Assembly: GCA_965218865.1 (NCBI GenBank)
Contig: CBDCME010000041.1
Span: 1-34,775, forward strand
Source: CBDCME01 sp965218865
GTDB taxonomy: Bacteria > Pseudomonadota > Alphaproteobacteria > JAAXGF01
Reading direction: 5' to 3'
DNA length: 34,775 nucleotides
The position numbers and the translations under genes were made by a program. Within the stretch, counting starts at the first letter, position 1. Every line of letters begins with the position of its first letter. Below are positions 17,279 through 26,264 of this stretch, piece after piece. Under the pieces are notes generated by a model. It worked only from the letters and a program-made list of their open reading frames with translations. It did not search any database and had not been told where the DNA came from.

Positions 17279-17302
17279 TGCGGATTTTACTACACAATTC
17301 CC
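17279..17302 (-). repeat. Right terminal inverted repeat of the passenger-carrying IS1595-family transposon
   Basis: Reverse complement of 14450-14473 with a single C/T-type difference. It lies 62 bp upstream of the transposase start, so the transposase promoter is probably within or just inside this end. Confidence 0.8.
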
Positions 17303-17308
17303 AAAAAA

Positions 17309-17536
17309 ATGTACGACGCCAAAACGGTTCCCGAGGAAATCCTGCCGGTGCTCGAACTTTTCATGATCACCTTGGAAAGCGAGTTCAATCACAACAAGGA
17401 CATCTATAACAGCCTCGAAATGGATTACGGCGGCGACGCCCTCGACGATCAAGTCCTCTCGATCTACCGGCGCGTCACCAACGCTTCCGTCGATTACGCC
17501 GAGCTAAAATTCCAACCCAAAAAACTCTCCCAATAA
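17309..17536 (+). CDS. Hypothetical 75-aa protein next to the transposon end
   Basis: The frame starts MYDAKTVPEEILPVLELFMI and ends FQPKKLSQ with a TAA. It is acidic, soluble and probably helical. I do not recognise it. Its ATG lies only 7 bp outside the transposon's right inverted repeat with no visible ribosome binding site. The natural 5' end or control region may have been displaced by the insertion, and expression is doubtful. An IS630 copy begins 55 bp downstream. Confidence 0.4.
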   Translation: MYDAKTVPEEILPVLELFMITLESEFNHNKDIYNSLEMDYGGDALDDQVLSIYRRVTNASVDYAELKFQPKKLSQ

Positions 17537-17591
17537 AACTCAAACAAGGGGACAGTTTACCGATTTCAGATCCGTACAAGAATCTGCCTTA

Positions 17592-18759
17592 TACCAACCG
17601 CCCCAGAGTTTGACTCGCGCAAAGGTTTACACGCTAGGTTTTGTGTGATTCAAGGTTGTTGGCAACAAGGGAGTGTGTTCAATGCCAACGATTCCTTTGC
17701 GAAACGACTTTGATGCTGAAAGAGTCCGTGTTCTTGCGGCACGGAGCGATGATGGGAACCAGGCGCGACGGCTTTTGTCGATGGCGGCCATCTACGATGG
17801 GATGGATCGAGCGTGCGCGGCGGGTATTGGCGGCATGGATCGGCAGACGTTGCGGGACTGGGTTCACCGGTTCAACGCGGGAGGTCCGGCCGGTCTGATC
17901 GACCGCAAGCCGAACGGGGCGTTGCGTCGGTTGACGCCGTCGCAAATGGCGGCGCTTTCGCGGGCTATCGAGGCCGGTCCCGATCCCGAACGGGATGGGG
18001 TCGTGCGCTGGCGCTGCATCGATCTCAAGCAACTGATCCGAACGCGCTTCGGCGTGGACTATCACGAGCGGAGCGTCGGCAAGCTGCTGGCCGCGCTCGG
18101 GTTCTCGCATATTTCCGCGCGCCCGCGCCACGTCGGCCAGGATGCGCGGGCACAGGAGGAATTTAAAAAAAAGTTTTCCCGAACACTTGGCGAAAATCGT
18201 AGCGGCACAGCCACCGGACACGCCCATCGAGGTTTGGTTTCAAGATGAAATGCGCGTCGGCCAGAAGAACAGCCTGGTGCGCCAGTGGGCCCCAAAGGGA
18301 TCGCGCCCGCGCCAGGTCAAGGACCTACGGACCTCTTCGGCGTATCTCTTCGGCGCCATCTGCCCCGAGCGCGGTGAGGGCGCGGCGCTGGTCATGCCGC
18401 GCGCCAATACTGAAGCCATGGACCTGCATCTCGAGGAAATCAGCCGGGCCGTTGCCCCAAACGCCCATGCCGTCGTGCTGCTCGACCAAGCCGCATGGCA
18501 CACCACTGCCAAACTCGGCATCCCGGAGAACATCTCCCTCGTGCCTTTGCCACCCAAGTCCCCGGAGCTCAATCCCGCCGAAAATGTCTGGCAATACCTC
18601 CGCCAGAACTGGCTCTCCAATCGTGTCTTCGACTCCTATGAAGCCATCGTCGAGGCCTCTTGCCAAGCCTGGAACAACCTGACCGACCAACCTTGGAAGA
18701 TCATGTCCATCGGCCTCAGAGCGTGGGCTCGCACAAGTCAATGTTAAGGGCGGTTGGTA
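17592..18759 (+). mobile_element. IS630-family insertion sequence, copy 1
   Basis: 1,168 bp with ends TACCAACCGCCC and GGGCGGTTGGTA, and weaker inverted similarity continuing inward for about 28 bp. It is flanked by TTA at 17589-17591 and 18760-18762. The uninterrupted target reads CCTTAGATA. It is nearly identical to copies 2 and 3. It lies upstream of the promoter of the large membrane-protein pseudogene. Confidence 0.9.
17682..18747 (+). CDS. IS630-family transposase, two frames joined at an A8 slippery run
   Basis: The first frame (17682-18248) starts MPTIPLRNDFDAERVRVLAA after AAGGGAG. It carries the helix-turn-helix region (MDRQTLRDWVHRFNAGGPAG). The second frame (from about 18166 to 18747) carries the DDE catalytic domain: VWFQDEMRVGQ, VVLLDQAAWHTT and LNPAENVWQYLRQNW. 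They overlap at eight A residues, 18165-18172. Losing one A, by transcriptional slippage or +1 frameshifting, joins them as QEEFKKSFPEHLAK into one protein of about 354 aa, the normal length for the family. All three copies here share the A8, which argues for functional recoding over a random lesion. Confidence 0.85.
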
Positions 18760-18847
18760 TTAGATACAAAAACCGACGCCGTTTCAATCGGTTGAACAAC
18801 ATCCGCCGGCGCCTCGCGTAATTTGGGATAGGTTGCAACCTGGAATT

Positions 18848-18875
18848 TTGCAACTCCGCATAGTCGGGTTATAAT
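18848..18875 (+). promoter_or_regulatory. Candidate sigma70 promoter of the giant membrane-protein gene
   Basis: TTGCAA (18848-18853), 16 bp, then a perfect TATAAT (18870-18875), about 60 bp before the ATG at 18938. It survives intact between IS630 copy 1 and the coding start. Confidence 0.5.
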
Positions 18876-18937
18876 TGTGCCAATAAATGAACCCGACAGT
18901 TCTCCAGAAAAGGGAACCGGAGCTTGAGGGAGGGGAG

Positions 18938-19727
18938 ATGCCAGAGAACGGCAAATCGAACCTTCGGCCCAGGCGGCAGGCGACAAGCCTGATCGGCGTT
19001 TCCCTTATTAATATTGCCTTAATCGCCGGCCTATTTGCCGCGTTTTATTTCTTTTTCTTGGGCAATAAGCGTGAATATATCGCCCATCGGAATTTCCGGA
19101 TATTGGACGAAGTCGGTCGCCAGTTTAACGACAGACTCGTCCATTTCCGTGCCCTCTTTCAGTATTTTCGCATCACGGGGCTGGAAGAGTACGAAGATTA
19201 CGTCGTTGACAATAAGAAGCCCGGGAATCTACCCGAGGTACCAACCCTTTGGAATCATATTGTCCGACAGCACGAATTTCTCGGTGCGTTGTGTGGGTGG
19301 GGATCCGACGCAAACCCAAGAGAAACCAACATGGATCAGGGAGATACCGACACAGTACTGACACCGAGCGAGATTACAGATTATAGTAAATCATAGCCGG
19401 GTCTTGTAAAGAAATGGAAACAATCCAAAGAGGTTAGCGCCCGAATACTGAGCCTTGAGAGCGGGTCGCATTATCAGAATTTGTGGGTCGAGCCGGCGGA
19501 TCCTCGCGATCTTGGAATTTGCTATTAAGGTACGAATTCCAAGGAGAAAATCGCCGATGATGTGGTTTATCGATTCGTCGGGCCGCCGGGGGCAATAAAA
19601 TTACAAACGATAGATTGCCGCGACGCGAGCGACCGGTGGTTCGGCAAACTCGTCTCATACCACAGGAAGACCCGCGAACGGAACATCCGAGACAAAGTAG
19701 ACTTGTGTGCGATCGCAAAAGATTCAG
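18938..19727 (+). pseudogene. Fragment 1 of the giant membrane gene: N-terminal helix and external region
   Basis: Open to the TAG at 19394-19396 (about 152 codons), then continues in the same frame past a TAA at 19526 up to the IS256 insertion. The helix is LINIALIAGLFAAFYFFFLG; the preceding basic residues predict a cytoplasmic N-terminus. After the stops, family-like sequence persists (VYRFVGPPGAIKLQTIDC), showing that the stops are lesions and not the true end of the gene. Confidence 0.6.
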
Positions 19728-21189
19728 GGCGATGTCCCATGCTCTGTTGAAAAAGGCGAGGCAGGCATGGTTGGGCTTCGAGGCTAGGCGGCCTCTTTGA
19801 TGGTTTCAATGGCGCTTTTCGCTTTTGCCTTTTTCACGTGATCCTCGAGGGCAGCTCTGAGGATGGGGAGTTGCCGGTAGGCCTTGAGGCGACGGAGGTC
19901 TTTTGGGCTTCCAGGAGGCCGGCGGCGGTCCATCGCAAGGCCATCTCGGCGTTGCGCCAGCGCTTGACATTGTGCTGCACCATCCTGACCGTTCCCAAGG
20001 CATTCTCGATGGCGTTGGTGCAGGCCAAGGAGCGCCTGAGCTTGGGCGGCAGGCCCAAGCGGATCACGGTGAGGATCTCATCCAGGCCCTCCAGGATGGA
20101 AGCCGAAACGCCGGGGGCCTCGGTCTCCAGGCGGCGCGCCAGGTTCTTCATGAGGCGTTCGGCTTTCTCGGCATCGTCTTGGTCCCAGGCTTGCCTGAGC
20201 GCCTTCTTGACGCCGGCATGAAGGCTTTCGTCGAGGCGCTCGATGATGTTGCGGCCCTTGTGGACCTGGCAGCGCTGGAGGGCGGCCACCGGCCCGAAGG
20301 TCCGCTTGATCGCCTTGGAGAGCGCCTTGGCGCCGTCGACGATGAAGAGCCGGGGCACTTCCGGGTCGAGGCCGCGGGCGGTCAGGTTGTCGAGCAGCGC
20401 CTGCACCGTGGCGGCATTCTCCGTGGCACCTTCGGCCAGGCCTAGAACATGCTTCTCGCCCGCGCCGTCGATGCCAATAGCTGCCAGCAACACGTGATCG
20501 CCGACGTGCAGCCCGTCGATCTGGATGACCAGGAGATCGAGATCCGAAAGGTCGCTGGCCAGGAAGGCCTTCAGCTTCTTGCGCGTCATGGCCACGAAGC
20601 GCCGCGAGACCGCGGACTTCGAGGTCGCATCGCCCGCGCGTGCCGGCAAGTCGCCGCTGGCCTCGCCGGGCAGGCGCACGGCGCGCGCGTACTTGCGGGT
20701 CGAAACCGTAAGCAGCATGATGTTCATCGCCCAGGACTGCAAAAGCGCCGGGTCCGAGAGCAACTCCCAGCTCGGCAAGCTCATCTCCTTGCCCGCAAGA
20801 TCGCGCACCCGCGGGCGCGTCAGCTTCACCTTGCCCCCGTGATAGGCAATCTCGCTCTGGGTTGTCCCCCAGCGATGGCCCTGCCGCTCGGCCGTGCGGG
20901 CGTGGCGCGCTCCGCAGAGCACCTCGCTATCCTCGTCCAGCATCTCGCCCAGGGTCTCCACCCCGGCCAACAGGCAAAAGCGATCCACGCTCATGCGCAG
21001 ATCATCAAAAGCCTCCGGCAAGGCCGGCGGCAACAGCGGAAGCGGGATCCCCAACAGTTTCGAAAGGCGGCTGTTCCGTGTAGGCTTGGTCATGGCGTCG
21101 TTCTCCTTGATGGATTCAACACCCAGAGCCTAACGGTTCCAGGCGAATGACGCCTACCTCACTTTTTCAACATCAGCCGGGACATTGCC
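19728..21189 (-). mobile_element. IS256-family insertion sequence with 9-bp target duplication
   Basis: 1,462 bp. Terminal repeats run GGC(G/A)ATGTCCC, six variable bases, then TGTTGAAAAAG at both ends (19728-19755 and the complement of 21162-21189). The flanking direct repeat AAGATTCAG occurs at 19719-19727 and 21190-21198. Removing the element and one repeat puts the interrupted gene back in frame. Confidence 0.9.
19834..21093 (-). CDS. IS256-family (Mutator-type) transposase
   Basis: 419 aa starting MTKPTRNSRLSKLLG, with AAGGAG 9 nt upstream. Motifs: VIQIDGLHVGDHVLLAAIG (first Asp), RLFIVDGAKALSKAI (second Asp), QRCQVHKGRNI (the C-x2-H motif) and CTNAIENALGTVR (Glu). All catalytic positions of the family are present and the frame is unbroken. 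It inserted into the giant membrane-protein gene, in antisense orientation to it. Confidence 0.92.
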   Translation of the reverse strand: MTKPTRNSRLSKLLGIPLPLLPPALPEAFDDLRMSVDRFCLLAGVETLGEMLDEDSEVLCGARHARTAERQGHRWGTTQSEIAYHGGKVKLTRPRVRDLAGKEMSLPSWELLSDPALLQSWAMNIMLLTVSTRKYARAVRLPGEASGDLPARAGDATSKSAVSRRFVAMTRKKLKAFLASDLSDLDLLVIQIDGLHVGDHVLLAAIGIDGAGEKHVLGLAEGATENAATVQALLDNLTARGLDPEVPRLFIVDGAKALSKAIKRTFGPVAALQRCQVHKGRNIIERLDESLHAGVKKALRQAWDQDDAEKAERLMKNLARRLETEAPGVSASILEGLDEILTVIRLGLPPKLRRSLACTNAIENALGTVRMVQHNVKRWRNAEMALRWTAAGLLEAQKTSVASRPTGNSPSSELPSRIT

Positions 21190-21510
21190 AAGATTCAGAG
21201 GATAATAATCCCGAAGTCGTATCGAAAATCACAGAGTATATTCCTCCCGAGATTTCTCGGTTGATCGATTTGTTTGAAACGAGGGACAAATACAAATATA
21301 AGAAGAAAGATATATTCTCTGGTGTATTTCAAACCGTGCCGGGTCTTTTGCTGCCGCCCTTGGCTGCGGAATTGCCGATTGGTGATCTCATCAGCACGAC
21401 CCGGACGGAACAGGTTTTCGATGAACTTGCGATTGCCTTGCCGGAGGGACGCGTCATTTTGGCTTCCGCCGGTATTTCGGCCCACCTCCACGATTTGGAG
21501 CCCATCCTAA

Positions 21511-22678
21511 TACCAACCGCCCTTAACATTGACTTGTGCGATCCCACGCTCTGAGGCCGATGGACATGATCTTCCAAGGTTGGTCGGTCAGGTTGTTCCA
21601 GGCTTGGCAAGAGGCCTCGACGATGGCTTCATAGGAGTCGAAGACACGATTGGAGAGCCAGTTCTGGCGGAGGTATTGCCAGACATTTTCGGCGGGATTG
21701 AGCTCCGGGGACTTGGGTGGCAAAGGCACGAGGGAGATGTTCTCCGGGATGCCGAGTTTGGCAGTGGTGTGCCATGCGGCTTGGTCGAGCAGCACGACGG
21801 CATGGGCGTTTGGGGCAACGGCCCGGCTGATTTCCTCGAGATGCAGGTCCATGGCTTCAGTATTGGCGCGCGGCATGACCAGCGCCGCGCCCTCACCGCG
21901 CTCGGGGCAGATGGCGCCGAAGAGATACGCCGAAGAGGTCCGTAGGTCCTTGACCTGGCGCGGGCGCGATCCCTTTGGGGCCCACTGGCGCACCAGGCTG
22001 TTCTTCTGGCCGACGCGCATTTCATCTTGAAACCAAACCTCGATGGGCGTGTCCGGTGGCTGTGCCGCTACGATTTTCGCCAAGTGTTCGGGAAAACTTT
22101 TTTTTAAATTCCTCCTGTGCCCGCGCATCCTGGCCGACGTGGCGCGGGCGCGCGGAAATATGCGAGAACCCGAGCGCGGCCAGCAGCTTGCCGACGCTCC
22201 GCTCGTGATAGTCCACGCCGAAGCGCGTTCGGATCAGTTGCTTGAGATCGATGCAGCGCCAGCGCACGACCCCATCCCGTTCGGGATCGGGACCGGCCTC
22301 GATAGCCCGCGAAAGCGCCGCCATTTGCGACGGCGTCAACCGACGCAACGCCCCGTTCGGCTTGCGGTCGATCAGACCGGCCGGACCTCCCGCGTTGAAC
22401 CGGTGAACCCAGTCCCGCAACGTCTGCCGATCCATGCCGCCAATACCCGCCGCGCACGCTCGATCCATCCCATCGTAGATGGCCGCCATCGACAAAAGCC
22501 GTCGCGCCTGGTTCCCATCATCGCTCCGTGCCGCAAGAACACGGACTCTTTCAGCATCAAAGTCGTTTCGCAAAGGAATCGTTGGCATTGAACACACTCC
22601 CTTGTCGCCAACAACCTTGAATCATACAAAACCTAGCGTGTAAACCTTTGCGCGAGTCAAACTCTGGGGCGGTTGGTA
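21511..22678 (-). mobile_element. IS630-family insertion sequence, copy 2
   Basis: 1,168 bp, inverted relative to copy 1 and the same orientation as copy 3. Ends TACCAACCGCCC / GGGCGGTTGGTA; flanked by TAA at 21508-21510 and 22679-22681. Uninterrupted target CCTAAGG. Confidence 0.9.
21523..22588 (-). CDS. IS630-family transposase, copy 2 (slippage-joined)
   Basis: Same organisation as copy 1: first frame 22588-22022, second frame ending at 21523, joined at the T8 run on the plus strand (22098-22105). It differs from copy 1 by Asp for Ala near the C-terminus (WDRTSQC versus WARTSQC). The DDE motifs are intact, so with slippage it should be functional. It may have been the source of, or derived from, copy 3, which shares this residue. 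Confidence 0.83.
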
Positions 22679-22953
22679 TAAGGAGGACAGGAAACGGAAA
22701 GGCGAAAGAGAAAGCCGCATTCGAAGACGAAGGTTGGAGAGCGCCCATTTCTAGCTTCGGTCTGACGGCCACGGGCCGAAACGCGGATCACCATTCGGAG
22801 TTTTCCGAACTCAATATCGGAAAAGACAAATATTTTTTGTTTGTCCATCCCGTCCATCCGTCACTTTCATCAGTCGAAGAGGCGAATGAACCAAACGGCA
22901 AAAGGACACTGAAAGACGATGACGTTCTGTTCATGATCGGGCTCGTGTCCTAG

Positions 22954-23325
22954 GGCCGTTTCCGCAAGGACGTGGCGTCACTTCCCCTAAACGTCATTGC
23001 CATCATCATCATCGTGTTTCTTGCCGGACTTCTAACCTGGCCCTTTCTCCGACTGATCTTGAGTCACCGGCAATCGCGCCTCACTTGGCTGGACGGACAT
23101 GCGCTCACCTATAGCCTGATCTTCGCTACGGTCTTGGTCACCTTGCTCTTGATCAACGTGCCACATTATTTATGGATGATCGATCAATTCGATGCTGCCG
23201 CAAAGGCAATCGCGGCCGATATAAAGAAAGATTTCAAGGATGAACTGACCAGCGAACTTGAACAAATTGACAGACAAATCAGCAAAGTTATTCAGGTAGG
23301 TTTACATAATGTAAAATCCGTTTAG
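22954..23325 (+). pseudogene. Fragment 3 of the giant membrane gene: two membrane helices
   Basis: In the same frame as the preceding fragment, after its TAG. Contains helices VIAIIIIVFLAGLLTWPFL and LIFATVLVTLLLINVPHYL, then a charged helix with DIKKDFKDELTSELEQIDRQ, a likely signalling or coiled segment before the Cache-like region. Ends at TAG 23323-23325. The frame continues past it as ITGSNENDIDACHIL. If translated alone from 22972 it would be a 117-aa membrane protein. Confidence 0.55.
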
Positions 23326-24241
23326 ATTACAGGAAGCAATGAAAACGATATAGATGCATGTCACATATTGAAGAATCTATATTTGAATCTCTATAAAGAT
23401 ACCATAGAACCAGAGGATATCTTGAAGAATGGTCTATTTTCTTGTTCTTATGGTAACGGGGAAGTCGAAAATTATCTCGAACAGGAACTTATTTTTATGC
23501 TCGATAGACGTGGCACACAATATTTTCCTTCGGTGACCTATCGGAACACTGGAACGCAATCTATTTTTGTTCCGAACCGAGAATATTTCAAACGATCGCG
23601 CGATGGACGATTATGGTCCACTGCTACCTTCATTACGTGTGACGGTAGGGAGGCATGTGACGGTAAGTCAACATGTGACTCGACATGTCAACGAAAGGCG
23701 ACGGATGACGTTAGGGATAGGAAGTTGCCACCGTCGTTTTTCTTGCAACGAATCATCACCTTGGATCACGGGTGGCCGCTCACGGCACTTTCAGTACGGC
23801 TTACCGAGGAACTTTGCGATTCCTTGCAGGGAGAATTGAATCAAGAATGCAAGAAAATAATTCAGGATCGTGAAAATGGCCCATTTACGTTCGTTGTCCT
23901 CAAGCGATTTCAGACTTTTCTCGCGCCGGTTTTGCCGCCTCACTTCGGGTTTGCCGTGATCGAAGACGAGACCGGCCGGATTCTTTACCACGCGGATGAT
24001 TCACGTGTTTTGCTAGAGAATTTTTATGACGAAGCAGAACGGAACAACAAACTCCTTACGTCAATCCGCGGGCGCCACGCGGATCAGTTCACCGCCTCCT
24101 ATAACGGAAAAGCGCATCGGTTTTATGTCACTCCGATGAAGGGTCTGCCATGGTCCCTGGTCGTTTTCTACGACCTTTCATTGCCGCGAACGCTGAATTT
24201 CGACATGGGCATGACGGCGTCCCTCGAGGCTGTTACTTTAT
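23326..24241 (+). pseudogene. Fragment 4 of the giant membrane gene: Cache-like sensor region
   Basis: Shows elements typical of Cache sensors: YFPSVTYRNTG, FVPNREYFKRSRDG, FAVIEDETGRILYHAD and MKGLPWSLVVFYDLSLPRT, which would be extracytoplasmic. An unusual insert with a six-residue Cys-Asp-Gly repeat (CDGREACDGKSTCDSTC) interrupts the domain near 23637-23690. The frame is lost just before 24242 by a one-base change within GTTACTTTATGTG. Confidence 0.55.
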
Positions 24242-25094
24242 GTGTCCTTTTTGTTTCTCATCGCCATCGGGGTCACCGTTACAGCGCATGTCTTCGGCTC
24301 GCAATCCCCGTGGTCTTGGCTCTGGCCCGACCACAAAAGTCACCGCCATTACCGTTTGCTGCTGTGCGCCGAGCCCGCGCTGGCGGTCGTATCTTGTGTT
24401 GCCGCTTCGCTTCGTGATGGATGGTGGTTGCTAGCCGTCGTCCTTCCCGTTCCGCTCATGTTGATCTCGTTGCTTTTGTTCGTTCTCGTTGCCGGCAGGA
24501 GAACGGGCCGATGGATCCGCGTCATATTGCGGTTCGTTTTTGCGATTTCGACGGCCATCTGGGCGATGGGCATCGGTTTGATACCCAAGGAAAATACGGA
24601 TCAAAACGATGTCTCCGTGATGTTAATCGCCATATCGATATTTATTTTGTTTGTTTATTGGTTGGAAGGGTGGTCCACAAAACTCGGAAAATCCGATGAA
24701 GGAGATCGGACTGATTTCCAACTTGTCTATTTTGGAGTTGGATTTTTCACATTGATCACTCTGACCGTGCCTGCGTCAATCGCCATTCATCGCGACAGCT
24801 TCAGCGCACAGGCCGAAAAACTGACCAAGTACCGCCAGTTGGAAATCGCCCGCGCGGTGGAACGTCGCCAACTCGTTTATCGCGACGAGCTTCGGCGTCT
24901 TCGGCCGGACGAGTTCAAAAGGGATGCGAACGTCTTGCCTCCAATACCGCATGGCAATGCGCCGCTCGCGGGCGTCTACGCGCGACCGCTGCCCGCGGAG
25001 TGGCCGAACTCAATTTGTTCCGGATGCGTCGCGAGGATTTTCGACCATGAAGAGTCATTTCCTATACCCCAATGGATGTCGTTGTGTGACCTTA
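24242..25094 (+). pseudogene. Fragment 5 of the giant membrane gene: five-helix block, ended by IS630 copy 3
   Basis: Reads on in the new frame with hydrophobic helices FLFLIAIGVTVTAHVFG, LLAVVLPVPLMLISLLLFVL, VILRFVFAISTAIWAMGIGL, VMLIAISIFILFVYWL and VYFGVGFFTLITLTVPASI. A charged external stretch (EKLTKYRQLEIARAVERRQL) follows. The last genuine codons are CDL at about 25091; beyond that the frame is IS630 sequence. Confidence 0.55.
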
Positions 25095-26261
25095 TACCAA
25101 CCGCCCTTAACATTGACTTGTGCGATCCCACGCTCTGAGGCCGATGGACATGATCTTCCAAGGTTGGTCGGTCAGGTTGTTCCAGGCTTGGCAAGAGGCC
25201 TCGACGATGGCTTCATAGGAGTCGAAGACACGATTGGAGAGCCAGTTCTGGCGGAGGTATTGCCAGACATTTTCGGCGGGATTGAGCTCCGGGGACTTGG
25301 GTGGCAAAGGCACGAGGGAGATGTTCTCCGGGATGCCGAGTTTGGCAGTGGTGTGCCATGCGGCTTGGTCGAGCAGCACGACGGCATGGGCGTTTGGGGC
25401 AACGGCCCGGCTGATTTCCTCGAGATGCAGGTCCATGGCTTCAGTATTGGCGCGCGGCATGACCAGCGCCGCGCCCTCACCGCGCTCGGGGCAGATGGCG
25501 CCGAAGAGATACGCCGAAGAGGTCCGTAGGTCCTTGACCTGGCGCGGGCGCGATCCCTTTGGGGCCCACTGGCGCACCAGGCTGTTCTTCTGGCCGACGC
25601 GCATTTCATCTTGAAACCAAACCTCGATGGGCGTGTCCGGTGGCTGTGCCGCTACGATTTTCGCCAAGTGTTCGGGAAAACTTTTTTTTAAATTCCTCCT
25701 GTGCCCGCGCATCCTGGCCGACGTGGCGCGGGCGCGCGGAAATATGCGAGAACCCGAGCGCGGCCAGCAGCTTGCCGACGCTCCGCTCGTGATAGTCCAC
25801 GCCGAAGCGCGTTCGGATCAGTTGCTTGAGATCGATGCAGCGCCAGCGCACGACCCCATCCCGTTCGGGATCGGGACCGGCCTCGATAGCCCGCGAAAGC
25901 GCCGCCATTTGCGACGGCGTCAACCGACGCAACGCCCCGTTCGGCTTGCGGTCGATCAGACCGGCCGGACCTCCCGCGTTGAACCGGTGAACCCAGTCCC
26001 GCAACGTCTGCCGATCCATGCCGCCAATACCCGCCGCGCACGCTCGATCCATCCCATCGTAGATGGCCGCATCGACAAAAGCCGTCGCGCCTGGTTCCCA
26101 TCATCGCTCCGTGCCGCAAGAACACGGACTCTTTCAGCATCAAAGTCGTTTCGCAAAGGAATCGTTGGCATTGAACACACTCCCTTGTTGCCAACAACCT
26201 TGAATCACACAAAACCTAGCGTGTAAACCTTTGCGCGAGTCAAACTCTAGGGCGGTTGGTA
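25095..26261 (-). mobile_element. IS630-family insertion sequence, copy 3 (one base short)
   Basis: 1,167 bp, otherwise like copies 1 and 2. Flanked by TTA at 25092-25094 and 26262-26264; uninterrupted target CCTTAGG. A single base is missing near 26070 in a GCCGCC context. Confidence 0.9.
25107..26171 (-). pseudogene. IS630-family transposase, copy 3, frameshifted near the N-terminus
   Basis: The catalytic half (25107-25712) is intact and identical in motifs to copy 2. In the first frame a one-base deletion near 26070 (GGCCGC where copies 1 and 2 have GGCCGCC) breaks translation about 34 codons after the start at 26171. The shared A8 run is at 25682-25689 (T8 on the plus strand). This copy is probably inactive by itself but could be mobilised by transposase from copies 1 or 2. 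Confidence 0.8.
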
Positions 26262-26264
26262 TTA

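Larger units (their letters stand above)
14450..17302 (-). mobile_element. IS1595-family transposon carrying a methyltransferase-nuclease and a small protein
   Basis: This 2,853-bp unit is bounded by 24-bp inverted repeats at 14450-14473 and 17279-17302. They start GGGAATTGTGTAG, differ at one base, and both end in AAAATCCGCA. Inside, all on the minus strand, are a transposase, a methyltransferase fused to a nuclease-like domain, and a 63-aa protein. They are linked by GTGA and ATGA start/stop overlaps. I find no clean 8-bp target duplication; the flanks are simply T-rich and A-rich. Passenger genes are known in the IS1595 family, and the coupling shows these belong to the element. Confidence 0.75.
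21190..22953 (+). pseudogene. Fragment 2 of the giant membrane gene, split by IS630 copy 2
   Basis: Coding parts are 21190-21510 and 22682-22953. The first reads DSEDNNPEVVSKITEYIPPE through FDELAIALPEGRVILASAG to LHDLEPIL. Removing the IS and one TAA continues it directly as RRTGNGKAKEKAAFEDEGW to DDDVLFMIGLVS, then TAG. The FDELAIALPEGRVILAS stretch resembles strands of periplasmic sensor domains. It joins fragment 1 in frame across the IS256 9-bp duplication (CAIAKDS / EDNNPE). Confidence 0.6.

Noticed and set aside
18938..23325. TAG recoded as a sense codon (three in-frame TAGs in the giant gene)
   Set aside because: A TAA and a frameshift occur in the same gene, and several other genes in the window end normally at TAG. 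Simple decay explains it.
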